43,930 nt of DNA from NCBI GenBank assembly GCA_018647265.1, contig JABGTK010000036.1:1-43930 (forward strand), written 5' to 3'. A program made the translations under genes and the position numbers. This DNA is from Candidatus Neomarinimicrobiota bacterium (GTDB lineage Bacteria > Fidelibacterota > Marinisomatia > Marinisomatales > TCS55). The notes beneath the pieces were generated by a model, which saw only the letters and a list, made by a program, of their open reading frames with translations, ran no database searches and had not been told where the DNA came from. This document shows, one piece after another, positions 10,271-19,692 of the stretch (the stretch's first letter is position 1; each line of letters begins with the position of its first letter).

Positions 10271-11773
10271 TCAACTGACAACTTTTTCTTCCAAATCGGA
10301 TAATAATTCAGGTGCCCGTGCTTTCATCATTTTTCGTGCTACAATATGGAGCCAAATCAAACATATTACTGCCAAGGCAAAAAAGAACATCCAGGTAGTA
10401 GTCCATAACCCAGTAGATTTCAATAAATACCCAAAAATAACGGGGCATACAAAACCACCCAATCCACCAACAACACCCACAATTCCACCCACAACGCCAA
10501 CATCATTGGGGAAATATTCTGGAATAAATTTGTAAACAGCTGCCTTTCCAATTCCCATCATGATACCAATAATGAAAACAAAAAATGTAAAGATCCATAC
10601 GTTTGCTTGAAAAAATATATGTGTTATTCCCCGAGCCAATAGTTGCTTTTTGGCTACCACTTCTCCTACTTCCACAATGGGCTCCTGCCAAAAATTATTT
10701 TTAGGAAAAACTAAAATATTTGGCTCTACATCCAATAAATCAGCATTTGATTTATTGCGGAAGGAATATACTTTTTCATCTACGGTAATTGTAGATTCAG
10801 TAATACCTGTAACAATTCCTGACTTTTTGGCCATAATTCCTTCACCGGGAGATTGGATTTCCATCCGGGGAATAATGACCAATGCGGTTGAAAAAATGAT
10901 AGCGCCCAATACGATATACATCACCAAACGTGCACCAAATTTATCAGACATCCATCCACCTACTGCGCGAATCACACCTGAAGGCAAACTGAAAATGGCC
11001 GCCATCATTCCGGCTGTTGCCACGGACATTGTATAAACATTTACATAATACGGAATGAGCCATTGTGCCAAGGCAACAAAACCGCCAAAAACGAGAAAAT
11101 AATAAAGTCCAAATCGCCAAACACGTACTTCTTTTAAAGGCGTCAATCGTTGAGAAAGCGTTTTGACTGAACTGCCTTCTACCACTTTTGAATAAGTCGT
11201 AAAATAGAAAATGATAGCCATAACAAATAAAACAATTGCATAGATTTTGGGCATCATTCTCCACGCATCTAACTCTGTGCCGTTTTGGGTTAAATTTCTT
11301 AGCAGAATTGGGGCTCCCATACTCGTGATAGCGGCACCTGCATTTCCTGCACCAAATATTCCCAAAGCCGTTCCCTGTTTTTCTTTAGGAAACCAAACCG
11401 ACGTATATGCAATTCCAACAGCAAAAGATGCGCCACTTATTCCAAATCCAAGGCCGGCAATAATAAATTCATTGAATGTATCTGCAGCACTCATAAAATA
11501 AGTTGCCACCGATGCCACAATCATAAGAACAGTATAAACAATTCTACCGCCATATTTATCGGTGAGAATTCCAACGGGCAAGCGCACAATAGCACCTGTG
11601 AGTACAGGAACGCCTATCAGCCATCCAATTTGAACCTTGTCCCAAACATAAATACCATTGTCAACCAAATACGTAATGAGAACGCCATTCATCATCCATA
11701 CTGCAAAACAGATGGTAAAGGCGATGGTATTCATCGTAAGAACAATTCTTGCTTTTGATTGATTACTTTTCAT
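10271..11773 (-). CDS. narK: Nitrate/nitrite transporter, NarK family (MFS), copy 1, with a soluble insert
   Basis: 500 residues, about 12 membrane helices. The first half has the MFS loop PVGILTDKYGGRIVY and glycine-rich FGISGASFAVGIAYTSVWFPKEKQG; the last third has MMGIGKAAVYKFIPEYFP and VGGIVGVVGGLGGF, the NarK-type nitrate signature. Unusual is an approximately 86-residue soluble stretch between two helices (residues about 303-388; DNA 10610-10867) that contains a small beta-rich sequence (GIVTGITESTITVDEKVYSF ... VEVGEVVAKKQLLARG). The gene is 20 bases after narI. Two NarK types in tandem after narGHJI resemble the narK1/narK2 pair known from Thermus and some proteobacteria (general knowledge). 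Confidence 0.93.
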   Translation of the reverse strand: MKSNQSKARIVLTMNTIAFTICFAVWMMNGVLITYLVDNGIYVWDKVQIGWLIGVPVLTGAIVRLPVGILTDKYGGRIVYTVLMIVASVATYFMSAADTFNEFIIAGLGFGISGASFAVGIAYTSVWFPKEKQGTALGIFGAGNAGAAITSMGAPILLRNLTQNGTELDAWRMMPKIYAIVLFVMAIIFYFTTYSKVVEGSSVKTLSQRLTPLKEVRVWRFGLYYFLVFGGFVALAQWLIPYYVNVYTMSVATAGMMAAIFSLPSGVIRAVGGWMSDKFGARLVMYIVLGAIIFSTALVIIPRMEIQSPGEGIMAKKSGIVTGITESTITVDEKVYSFRNKSNADLLDVEPNILVFPKNNFWQEPIVEVGEVVAKKQLLARGITHIFFQANVWIFTFFVFIIGIMMGIGKAAVYKFIPEYFPNDVGVVGGIVGVVGGLGGFVCPVIFGYLLKSTGLWTTTWMFFFALAVICLIWLHIVARKMMKARAPELLSDLEEKVVS

Positions 11774-11793
11774 ATTCGTTATATTAAAATATG

Positions 11794-12528
11794 TTAGGAA
11801 TTATTTTTTGATTGGTTCGATGTATCTGGTGTTCGAATCGTTTTCCGGTTCCAATTCCAACGCACCACTTGTGTTTTTCGCCAGAGATAAGGATTAGGTA
11901 CTACCAGAGCATGGACCAACCGTGTAAAAGGAAATAGTAAAATGATGGAATAAGCACTAACAATATGTGCTTTTACCATAAATGGCATGGCCGTGATATA
12001 GGTTAAATCCGGAGAAAATTTAATGACGGACCATAAATAAGGTGCCAAGGATGCAGCAAACCAAGTGGAACCCCAACGATAAAAATAAGCGGTATATAAT
12101 CCTGTAATCACTTGAACTGTAAGAAAAGCAAATACCCACCAATCCGCAGGCGATGTAACTATTTTTGCCATGGCATTTGTACGACGACGTAAAATTATAT
12201 TAATCAAACCAATTAGGGTCATGAGTCCGAAAATGAACATGGCCACTTCCATCACATAAAGTCGAGCGGGAACACTATTCCACCACAAAACAGTTTCTGG
12301 GACTAAAAACCAAATTAAATGTGCTGTTAGGACGGAAATGATGCCATAATGAAACGGGACCATGGCCCAAAAATGTTGCTTATTTTCTAAAAATTGAGAT
12401 GATAAACTGGAATAAGTATACGCCTTAGACCGGTACCGTTGTATCGTAACGAGAAAGAAAGTAAAAATAGTCACATACGGAAACATGCCGAATAAAAATG
12501 TATCGAGTAAATGTTTATATTGATCCAT
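11794..12528 (-). CDS. narI: Respiratory nitrate reductase gamma subunit NarI (dihaem cytochrome b)
   Basis: 244 residues with five hydrophobic helices. Candidate haem b histidines are visible in VPFHYGIISVLTAHLIWF (second helix) and in FMVKAHIVSAYSIILLFPFTRLVHALVVP (last helix), the normal NarI pattern of two pairs. NarI anchors NarGH to the membrane, oxidises quinol on the periplasmic side and passes electrons inward. The ATG overlaps the narJ stop by one base (TGATG), which suggests translational coupling. Length is close to that of other NarI proteins. Confidence 0.95.
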   Translation of the reverse strand: MDQYKHLLDTFLFGMFPYVTIFTFFLVTIQRYRSKAYTYSSLSSQFLENKQHFWAMVPFHYGIISVLTAHLIWFLVPETVLWWNSVPARLYVMEVAMFIFGLMTLIGLINIILRRRTNAMAKIVTSPADWWVFAFLTVQVITGLYTAYFYRWGSTWFAASLAPYLWSVIKFSPDLTYITAMPFMVKAHIVSAYSIILLFPFTRLVHALVVPNPYLWRKTQVVRWNWNRKTIRTPDTSNQSKNNS

Positions 12529-13031
12529 CAGGCGTCTCCTGTCTTAATCCCAAAGTTTTCTTTAAATAATTCATCCACATATAAAATGGCATGTTGAAAT
12601 GGGTTGTCAGAATCTTTAAATCCATCCATGATTTTTTCTAAAGCAGGTTGAACATATTTCTGAACGAATTTGCCACAGTTTTTCTCATCCAAACCATCCA
12701 TCGCTGCCAAAACATGGGTCAAATGATCTGGCAATTCGGATGTTTCTTCTATCCCTTGCATGCGGAGTAATTCACGGATTTTCAGCATGAAAGCGCCCCG
12801 TTCATATGCTTCACCATATAAATGCCACCCCAAATCCAAACTGGTGGTTGGGCTCATATCAAATGTTTGGGTAAACTTTTCTTGAAGATCCGACAGGGAT
12901 GTATCTGCAATAAAATCCAAATAGGTCTTCAATGATTTGGAACCATGATTCTCCATCCGTTTAACCGCAGATATTGTATCCACATTTGGATAGGAGAGCA
13001 TGGGAATGAGTTTCGTATATTGAATTTCCAC
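12528..13031 (-). CDS. narJ: Nitrate reductase assembly chaperone NarJ
   Basis: 167 residues, soluble and helical, of the TorD/NarJ chaperone class. Recognisable are the N-terminal KLIPMLSYPNVDTI, the central SLDLGWHLYGEAYERGAFML and LPDHLTHVLAAM. NarJ holds NarGH during molybdenum cofactor insertion and membrane attachment. The start appears to be GTG at 13031, overlapping the narH stop by one base (TAGTG), with a G-rich ribosome site; an ATG at residue 11 is the alternative. Position between narH and narI is canonical. Confidence 0.93.
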   Translation of the reverse strand: MEIQYTKLIPMLSYPNVDTISAVKRMENHGSKSLKTYLDFIADTSLSDLQEKFTQTFDMSPTTSLDLGWHLYGEAYERGAFMLKIRELLRMQGIEETSELPDHLTHVLAAMDGLDEKNCGKFVQKYVQPALEKIMDGFKDSDNPFQHAILYVDELFKENFGIKTGDA

Positions 13032-14521
13032 TAATTTCCCCGCGCTGGTGCTTCTCTAAATCCGAAACCAACTTCCTGCTTATGTTCCAATGGATCTTTC
13101 ATCATTTCGATGGCTTCTTCTCTGTGTGCAGGTGGTATCACAAAGCGATCATCAAAAGTACAAAGTGAAGTGAGTTTATAAATCTTATCCGCTTCTTCAG
13201 GATTACAATCAGCTTCCAATAGGGCTTTTTCAGCACCCAATACATCAATATCACCTACCGTTAAGGCTCGACGATAAGCGCGAATAGCAGATTGTTTTTT
13301 CAGTACATACCGCAAATGACTTTCATTGCCACCGCCGAACATGGATGCCAAATATTTTATAGGCACACGTGCCTTATCAAAATCGGGAAAATATTCATCA
13401 TTTATACTGCGAACAGAATCGCCTTCCTGTGCTGACATAACTGGTAACATGGGTGGCACATAAAATAACATGGGCAATGTGCGATATTCCGGATGCGGCG
13501 GTAAAGCAATTCCCCATTCTTTTACAAATTTATAAACGGGAGAATTTTGGGCCGACTTGATAGTCGAATCAGCAATACCATTTTTCTTTGCTTCCCGAAT
13601 CACATTTTTATCAAAGGGGTCCAAAATCATTTCGCGTTGTGCGTCAATTAATTCATGATCTGCATGTTTGGCTGTTTCTTCAATTTTATCTGCATCGTAT
13701 AAAAGCACGCCAAGGTAACGAATCCGTCCCACACAGGAATGGAAACAAGCAGGCGCTTGCCCTGTTTCTATCCGTGGAAAGCATAAAATACATTTTTCTG
13801 ATTTTCCTGTATTCCAATTATAATATGTTTTTTTATAAGGACAGGCTGTAATACAAGATCGCCAGGCGCGGCACCGTTCTTGATCCAATAAAACGATACC
13901 ATCTTCTCCCCTTTTATAAAGCGCTCCCGATGGACAAGATGCCACACAAGATGGGTTCACACAATGATTACAAATCCGTGGAAAATAAAACATCATGAGA
14001 CGTTCGATGGCAAAAAGTTGGTCTCTTTGTTCATCTGATAGACTGTCTAAATTAATATCGTTTTCTGCATAAATAGGTGAGCCGGATAAGTCGTCATCCC
14101 AATTGGGGCCCGCTTCAATATCCATATATTCACCCGTAACCATGGAAATGGGTTTTGCCGTAGGCTGATCATCCCCCGCCGGTGCATCGAATAAATCTTT
14201 ATATTTATATGACCATGGTTCATAATAATCATCCATGGTTGGCATATCCGGATTGTGAAAAATATTGGTAATCGTTTTAGCTTTATTGGTAGATTTTAGT
14301 TTCAATTCACCATCCACCAATTCCCAACCACCTTTATATTTGTCTTGATCTTCCCAACGCGTAGGAAAACCTGTCCCCGGTTTTGTTTCCACATTATTCC
14401 ACCACATGTATTCCGTCCCTTTACGGTCGGTCCAAATGTTTTTACAAGCAACGCTGCATGTGTGGCACCCGATACATTTATCTAGGTGAAATACCATTGA
14501 AATTTGACTTCTAATATCCAT
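13031..14521 (-). CDS. narH: Respiratory nitrate reductase beta subunit NarH (iron-sulfur)
   Basis: 496 residues. Cysteine groups are visible in order: CIGCHTCSVACKNIW near residue 16, CNHCVNPSCVASCP near 184, CRAWRSCITACPYKKTYYNW near 217 (the Trp replacing a Cys is the NarH signature of the [3Fe-4S] cluster), and CILCFPRIETGQAPACFHSC near 244. The protein carries electrons from NarI haems to NarG. Length and layout are canonical for membrane-bound cytoplasm-facing nitrate reductase. The gene begins 19 bases after narG. Confidence 0.97.
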   Translation of the reverse strand: MDIRSQISMVFHLDKCIGCHTCSVACKNIWTDRKGTEYMWWNNVETKPGTGFPTRWEDQDKYKGGWELVDGELKLKSTNKAKTITNIFHNPDMPTMDDYYEPWSYKYKDLFDAPAGDDQPTAKPISMVTGEYMDIEAGPNWDDDLSGSPIYAENDINLDSLSDEQRDQLFAIERLMMFYFPRICNHCVNPSCVASCPSGALYKRGEDGIVLLDQERCRAWRSCITACPYKKTYYNWNTGKSEKCILCFPRIETGQAPACFHSCVGRIRYLGVLLYDADKIEETAKHADHELIDAQREMILDPFDKNVIREAKKNGIADSTIKSAQNSPVYKFVKEWGIALPPHPEYRTLPMLFYVPPMLPVMSAQEGDSVRSINDEYFPDFDKARVPIKYLASMFGGGNESHLRYVLKKQSAIRAYRRALTVGDIDVLGAEKALLEADCNPEEADKIYKLTSLCTFDDRFVIPPAHREEAIEMMKDPLEHKQEVGFGFREAPARGN

Positions 14522-14540
14522 AATTCTCTCTTTTAGATTT

Positions 14541-17500
14541 TCACCAGTTTAAGATGGGTAATTTCCGCACCATGATAAATGTGTCACGATTTGATCCTGT
14601 GGGACCCCAATAATTGAAATGATAGGTAAATTGCCCATATCCCCCAACCATAAGATTTGGCTTCAATCGGGCACGTGTTAGACTGTTATTCATCCCCGCT
14701 CGTCTATTCCCACGCAAGGGCGATTTGGGTACGGATAAGGTTCGTTCAGTGGCATGATAAATAATCACAATACCACGTGGAATTCGCACACTCACATTGG
14801 CGCGAGTCACCACGACACCATTATCATTATAGACTTCTACCCAATCATTATCTACAATGCCTAACTCCAGGGCATCCTTGTCATTAATCCAAAAAGGCTC
14901 AACACCACGACTCAACGTGGACATGCGATGGTTGTCTCCATAGGTTGAATGGATATGCCATTTTCCGTGAGGCGTGAGATAATTAAACACTTTTGTTGGA
15001 TGTTCACTTTCACTCACATTCAATTCTGCATATTGGATGGGTGTAGGCTTCGGTTTATAGGTGGGTAAATGTTCACCAAATTGAATATATCCTGGATGAT
15101 CCAAATAAAAATGTTGCCGTCCAGTCAAAGTTCGCCACGGCACCAATCGTTCTACATTGTAGGTGAAAGGTGAATAGGCACGACCATTTTCAGTGAGTCC
15201 AGACCACATAGGGCTATTGAGAAGTCGCCGTGGTTGTGCACATAAATCATCAAAATCCACACGAGTTCCACGGTTCTTTTCAGCCAAATCTGCTAAAACC
15301 AATCCTGTCTTTTCTTCCATATTTTTATAGGAACGATGAGCCAATTCACCATTGGTAACGGTGGCCAATGTTAAAATTGTATTCGCAACATCTCGAGCTT
15401 CTCTCAAAGATGGGTAAGTTTTATCATCCCATTTTTCTGTTGGATGTTCTTCCATCAGACGTTCATATTCATCTTTGACTTGGTAACCAGTGCCATGAGC
15501 ACCTAATCCATTTTTAGGAATATTGGGTCCGTAGGACACAAATTGATTATAAACATTTTTAAAATCACGGTTCACAATTTTCATCCCCGGCATTGTTTTA
15601 CCTGGGATGGCTTCTATTTCACCAGAAATCCAATCTTTAATGTCGGTTTGAGCAATTTCCGCAGGCGTATCATGGGCCAATGGAATAGAGACCAAATCTT
15701 CAACTAAATCCGGAAAATGATTTTTAGCTAACTCTGAAAATGATTCTGCAATGGCTTTAAATATATCCCAATCGGATTTGGATTCCCACGCTGGGGGAAC
15801 TGCTTCTTGCAATGGATGAATAAAACTGTGCATATCTGTTGAATTCAAATCGTCTTTTTCGTACCAAGTTGCAGCAGGTAAAACAATATCCGAATAGAGT
15901 GCAGATGTATCCATGCGGAAATTCAGATCTACAACCAAATCCATTTTCCCTTGAGGAACTTTGTCATGCCAAACCACTTCTTCTGTAGAACCTTTGGCAA
16001 AATTGCTATCAGAAACTTGATTGGTATGTGTTCCTAAATAATGGTCTAAAAAGAATTCATGTCCTTTGGCAGATCCGCCAATCGCATTTCCCCGCCAAAT
16101 AAACCAAACACGTGGAAAGTTGGCTGAATTATCAGGGTCTTCAATAGAAAATTTTAATTCACGCTTCTTTAGTTTTTCCACCACATAATCCACAACAGAT
16201 TTTTCATCAGTCGCACCTTCATTTCGAGCTTCCTTTACCAAATCAATGGGATTCGCTTCAAATTGAGGGTAGAAAGGCAACCATCCATTACGGACTGCCT
16301 TTACATTCACATCAATTGTATGTCCCTTCGCCAAACTATTTTCTGGCTGATTTTTTGGGACGGTATGATAATCGGTGAATCCTTTTTCATATCGCCACTG
16401 ATCAGAATGGACATAATGCCAACTGGGTGTATTCATCAATCTCGAAGGACCAAACCAATCTTTCGCCAAAGCAATAGAGCCCCAAGATTCTCCCGGTGCT
16501 AATTTTTCTTGTCCAACATAATGTGCTAATCCACCGCCATTTTTCCCAATACATCCTGTAAACATGAGTGCATGAATCGCTGCACGATAAGTCAAATTTG
16601 CATGATACCAATGGTTTATTCCGGCACCAATAATAACCGTACATTTACCGCCGGTATGCATGGCAGTGCTTGCCCATTCCCGCGCAAACCGAATCAACGT
16701 ATCGGGAGAAATACCCGTATATTTTTCAGCCCAAGCCGGTGTGTACAATTCGTCCGATTCATAAGAATCTGGGTAGCCTTCTAATCCCCTTCCCACACCG
16801 TATTGTGCCATGAGCAAATCATAAACTGTGGTAACGGGAACTTTTCCGTCTGCCGTTTCAATATATTTTACAGGGACTTTTCGAAGATTCGTTTCACCTT
16901 CAGCAAAATTATCTAACTCAATCTCCATCAAGTCGTCGGAATCATTCAAAAAAGACAACTGCGGATTAATTATAGATCCATCCACATTATCTTCTAATTT
17001 AAGATTCCACTTCCCTTTATTCTCTTTAGCCCAGCGATTGCCGACAGATCCCATGGGGACTTTTGTCTTTTGATCTTTCTCATCCCACATAAGGAATTGC
17101 CAATCGCCATTTTCAATTGTTTTATATTGATTAAGTCGATTGGCCCGGAGCAACTGATTGGGACGGAGAACATCATTTAATTTTTTGATTTCTACTAAAA
17201 AAGGTGAATCTGTGTATTGCTTAGTATAGGTTAAAAAATCTTCTGTTGGTTTTTCATGATGAAATTCTTTTAAAATTACATGATTTACTGCCATCCAGAA
17301 TGCACCATCCTGCCCAGCATTTACAGGAATCCATTCGTCTGAGAATTTGGATACTTGAGAAAAGTCAGGAGAAAAGACCACCATCTTCGTACCATTATGT
17401 CTCGCTTCTGCAGCAAAATGCACATCAGGCGTTCGGGTCATATTTAGGTTTGCACCCATAACAGCCAACATTTTTGAATTGTACCAATCGGCCGATTCTT

Positions 17501-18185
17501 GAACATCGGTTTGCTCGCCCCAAGTTTCTGGAGATGCACTAGGCAAATCGCAATACCAATCATAAAAAGATAGGGCTACACCCCCAACCAATTGCATCAA
17601 TCGTGCGCCGGCAGCATAGCTCACCATGGACATAGCTGGAATGGGTGAAAATCCCGCAATTCTGTCTGGACCATGCTGTTTAATTGTATGTACCATAGAA
17701 GCAGCAATCAATTCTTTGACTTCTTCCCAATCTCCCCGGCGAAACCCACCTTTACCACGAGCATTCTGCCATCGCTTTCTTTTTTCAGGGTCATTCACCA
17801 TGGATTGCCATGCTTCTGCTGGATCTGAATATTCTGCCCGTGCTTCTTTCCAAAGATCGAGTAGAATTCCACGGATATAAGGATATTTCACCCGTAATGG
17901 GCTGTATAAATACCATGAAAAAGAGATGCCACGCTGACAACCGCGGGGCTCATAAGGTGGAATACCACTTTCTAATTTGGGGTAATCTAATCCTTGCATT
18001 TCCCAGGTAACAATTCCATCTTTTACATGAATTTGCCAAGTACAACTTCCTGTACAATTTACCCCATGCGTGGAACGAACAATTTTATCATACTGCCAGC
18101 GGTTGCGGTAAAATTCTTCCCATTTTCTATTTTGGGGTACCACTTCATCCTGAATCCAGGATAATTTTCCGTTTTTATCACTCAT
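14541..18185 (-). CDS. narG: Respiratory nitrate reductase alpha subunit NarG (Mo-bisMGD catalytic subunit)
   Basis: 1214 residues, normal for NarG. The N-terminal [19 protein letters not shown] is followed by the His/Cys cluster motif H40-x3-C44-x3-C48 (HGVNCTGSC), the NarG-type FS0 ligands. Downstream come [20 protein letters not shown] (Mo-site region) and [26 protein letters not shown]. The C-terminal molybdopterin-binding domain shows [13 protein letters not shown]. No functional Tat signal is seen, only the vestigial N-terminal basic stretch, so the active site should face the cytoplasm. narG overlaps the cytochrome stop by one base (TAATG). It reduces nitrate to nitrite; close homologues can act as nitrite oxidoreductases, but the NarJ/NarI/NarK context favours reduction. 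Confidence 0.97.
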   Translation of the reverse strand: MSDKNGKLSWIQDEVVPQNRKWEEFYRNRWQYDKIVRSTHGVNCTGSCTWQIHVKDGIVTWEMQGLDYPKLESGIPPYEPRGCQRGISFSWYLYSPLRVKYPYIRGILLDLWKEARAEYSDPAEAWQSMVNDPEKRKRWQNARGKGGFRRGDWEEVKELIAASMVHTIKQHGPDRIAGFSPIPAMSMVSYAAGARLMQLVGGVALSFYDWYCDLPSASPETWGEQTDVQESADWYNSKMLAVMGANLNMTRTPDVHFAAEARHNGTKMVVFSPDFSQVSKFSDEWIPVNAGQDGAFWMAVNHVILKEFHHEKPTEDFLTYTKQYTDSPFLVEIKKLNDVLRPNQLLRANRLNQYKTIENGDWQFLMWDEKDQKTKVPMGSVGNRWAKENKGKWNLKLEDNVDGSIINPQLSFLNDSDDLMEIELDNFAEGETNLRKVPVKYIETADGKVPVTTVYDLLMAQYGVGRGLEGYPDSYESDELYTPAWAEKYTGISPDTLIRFAREWASTAMHTGGKCTVIIGAGINHWYHANLTYRAAIHALMFTGCIGKNGGGLAHYVGQEKLAPGESWGSIALAKDWFGPSRLMNTPSWHYVHSDQWRYEKGFTDYHTVPKNQPENSLAKGHTIDVNVKAVRNGWLPFYPQFEANPIDLVKEARNEGATDEKSVVDYVVEKLKKRELKFSIEDPDNSANFPRVWFIWRGNAIGGSAKGHEFFLDHYLGTHTNQVSDSNFAKGSTEEVVWHDKVPQGKMDLVVDLNFRMDTSALYSDIVLPAATWYEKDDLNSTDMHSFIHPLQEAVPPAWESKSDWDIFKAIAESFSELAKNHFPDLVEDLVSIPLAHDTPAEIAQTDIKDWISGEIEAIPGKTMPGMKIVNRDFKNVYNQFVSYGPNIPKNGLGAHGTGYQVKDEYERLMEEHPTEKWDDKTYPSLREARDVANTILTLATVTNGELAHRSYKNMEEKTGLVLADLAEKNRGTRVDFDDLCAQPRRLLNSPMWSGLTENGRAYSPFTYNVERLVPWRTLTGRQHFYLDHPGYIQFGEHLPTYKPKPTPIQYAELNVSESEHPTKVFNYLTPHGKWHIHSTYGDNHRMSTLSRGVEPFWINDKDALELGIVDNDWVEVYNDNGVVVTRANVSVRIPRGIVIIYHATERTLSVPKSPLRGNRRAGMNNSLTRARLKPNLMVGGYGQFTYHFNYWGPTGSNRDTFIMVRKLPILNW

Positions 18186-19006
18186 TACAAATTTCCTTTT
18201 ACCATTTTTCTTCTCACAGATCGAAGACGGTTTCCCCAGAATAAATCAAATAGAATCAGTACAGTTGCCAATCCGATAAATCCAATAATTAAAAAATTAA
18301 AATCGTGCATGCTCGCTTCGCTCACTTCGGACTGACCCTTATCTTTAAAAAATGCCACCAGTGGTAACACTTCTTCTTCGTCAATTGGGTGCTTGCCATA
18401 AATAGGGCCCATGATTTCACTGGCAGGACTAGAAAGCCATGCCGCCAATGCGACCTTGCCCCCCAATCGTCCATACACATCCGTCAAATTAGGTCCTAAT
18501 AATCCACCACCTAATGCACCTTCGCCAGAAATGGAATGACATCCGATGCAAGAAGGACCGCTATTTTTCAAGGTGGATTCACCCATAAATAATGCGCGAC
18601 CTTTTACAATATCACCGGGCGTTAAAGCTCTGTCGGCCAAGGTAGAACCGCCAAATACTGATTTCTCTTTTGCTGATTCAGCCTTAATAAAATCCAATAA
18701 AGATTGAACGATAAAAGGTGTAAGTCCACCAACTTTAGGCATAATTATTCCACGGGATTCATCTACCAATTGGCGTGCATAAGTATCGCCCGAATTAATC
18801 ACTGACATAGGATCGTTAATGAATCCTTTAATCCATGCATCATCTTTTCGGTTATGTACATTTTTCAAATCTGGACCTGTGAGTCGCCCACCACCAATGG
18901 TATGGCAACTGGAACAATTTTGCTTGTAAAATTTCTGGACATCTTGACTAATGGCTCCAGATATCAAGAAAAGTGTTGGTAAAATAATTTTAAAGAAATT
19001 TTTCAT
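18185..19006 (-). CDS. Membrane-anchored dihaem cytochrome c of the nar operon (NarC-like)
   Basis: 273 residues. A signal peptide spans 1-20; cytochrome domain 1 has CSSCH near residue 32 with likely axial Met in GIIMPKVGG; domain 2 has CIGCH near residue 153 with a Met candidate in [13 protein letters not shown]-terminal membrane helix (about 236-255) is followed by a basic tail, so both haems should be periplasmic. A dihaem cytochrome as the first gene before narG is known in Thermus (NarC), where it helps NarGHI maturation and electron flow; equivalence here is inference. It could link alternative complex III to another periplasmic partner. The Rrf2 gene ends 18 bases upstream. Confidence 0.85.
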   Translation of the reverse strand: MKNFFKIILPTLFLISGAISQDVQKFYKQNCSSCHTIGGGRLTGPDLKNVHNRKDDAWIKGFINDPMSVINSGDTYARQLVDESRGIIMPKVGGLTPFIVQSLLDFIKAESAKEKSVFGGSTLADRALTPGDIVKGRALFMGESTLKNSGPSCIGCHSISGEGALGGGLLGPNLTDVYGRLGGKVALAAWLSSPASEIMGPIYGKHPIDEEEVLPLVAFFKDKGQSEVSEASMHDFNFLIIGFIGLATVLILFDLFWGNRLRSVRRKMVKGNL

Positions 19007-19024
19007 ATTGATGTGATTGTTTAA

Positions 19025-19489
19025 CTATTGAAGGTCACCAAGATTGGCAGTGTTTTTGAGTCCAGGGAGATAATTTCGACTTATAACATCCTTGGACAGA
19101 TTGTCCAATGTTTCAGTTTCCATTAAAGTGTGTACTTGGGTTATAACATCTTTCCAACGATGATGAAACGGACAGGGAAATTCATCAGAGCATGAATCGT
19201 ACCCAAACCCACATTTTGGTACAATGGATTCGGGGCCATCAATGGCTAATAAAATATCATTAATAAAGATGTCACTTGGGTGTTTTGCCAATTTGATTCC
19301 GCCATTTCTGCCCCGTGTAGAAGAAATTAAATTATGCTTTCGAAGCGTTCGAGTAATCTTTGATAAAAAGGACGGTGGTATGTGATATGCACCTGCAATC
19401 TCTGAAACCATAATAAGACCTATCCCGTCTTTAACGGCAAGGTATATCATAGTCTGAATGGCATATTTGGCTGATTTTGAGTAAAACAT
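19025..19489 (-). CDS. Rrf2-family transcriptional regulator (NsrR/IscR-like, iron-sulfur)
   Basis: 154 residues. The winged helix is in the first half (YAIQTMIYLAVKDG, SEIAGAYHIPPSFLSKITRTLRKHNLISSTRGRNGGIKLAK, typical Rrf2 wording). Three cysteines at 93, 100 and 106 (C-x6-C-x5-C) match the cluster ligands of IscR/NsrR/RsrR-type members. It is the first gene of the nitrate block and very likely senses NO, redox or iron-sulfur status; the exact signal cannot be told. The start ATG lies at 19489 directly beside a TATCCAAAT half-site, and a larger GGAT-N6-ATCC site lies at 19555-19574, so autoregulation is plausible. Confidence 0.92.
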   Translation of the reverse strand: MFYSKSAKYAIQTMIYLAVKDGIGLIMVSEIAGAYHIPPSFLSKITRTLRKHNLISSTRGRNGGIKLAKHPSDIFINDILLAIDGPESIVPKCGFGYDSCSDEFPCPFHHRWKDVITQVHTLMETETLDNLSKDVISRNYLPGLKNTANLGDLQ

Positions 19490-19574
19490 TATATTTGGAT
19501 ACTGTTATCTTGTTATAATATTACGAGTCAATGTATAATTAAGGCAAGGGTTATTACGGATGCCTTTATCCTAT
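19488..19574 (-). promoter_or_regulatory. Regulatory region upstream of the Rrf2/nar operon
   Basis: The 203-base gap 19490-19692 has no gene. It holds the dyad TACGGATG-CCTT-TATCCTAT (19555-19574), one weak and one good half, which matches in spacing the perfect palindrome upstream of the hydrogenase operon. A second element, ATTATATTTGGATACTG at 19488-19504, abuts the Rrf2 start codon and recurs with 15 of 17 identities at 21044-21060. Both are operator candidates. No confident -35/-10 pair was assigned. Confidence 0.4.
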
Positions 19575-19692
19575 TTTATTATATATGCTAAATTATATGA
19601 ATAAAAGGTGAATGAGCGCTAATACAAATACTTAATATTCTAAATAGAAAAACTCTATTAAATAATAAGGATTATTAATTCATGATTAGCTC

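Noticed and set aside
14541-18185. Reading narG as nitrite oxidoreductase (NxrA)
   Set aside because: Cytoplasm-type NarG with narJ, narI and narK neighbours and no nitrifier genes; nitrate reduction is the simpler reading.
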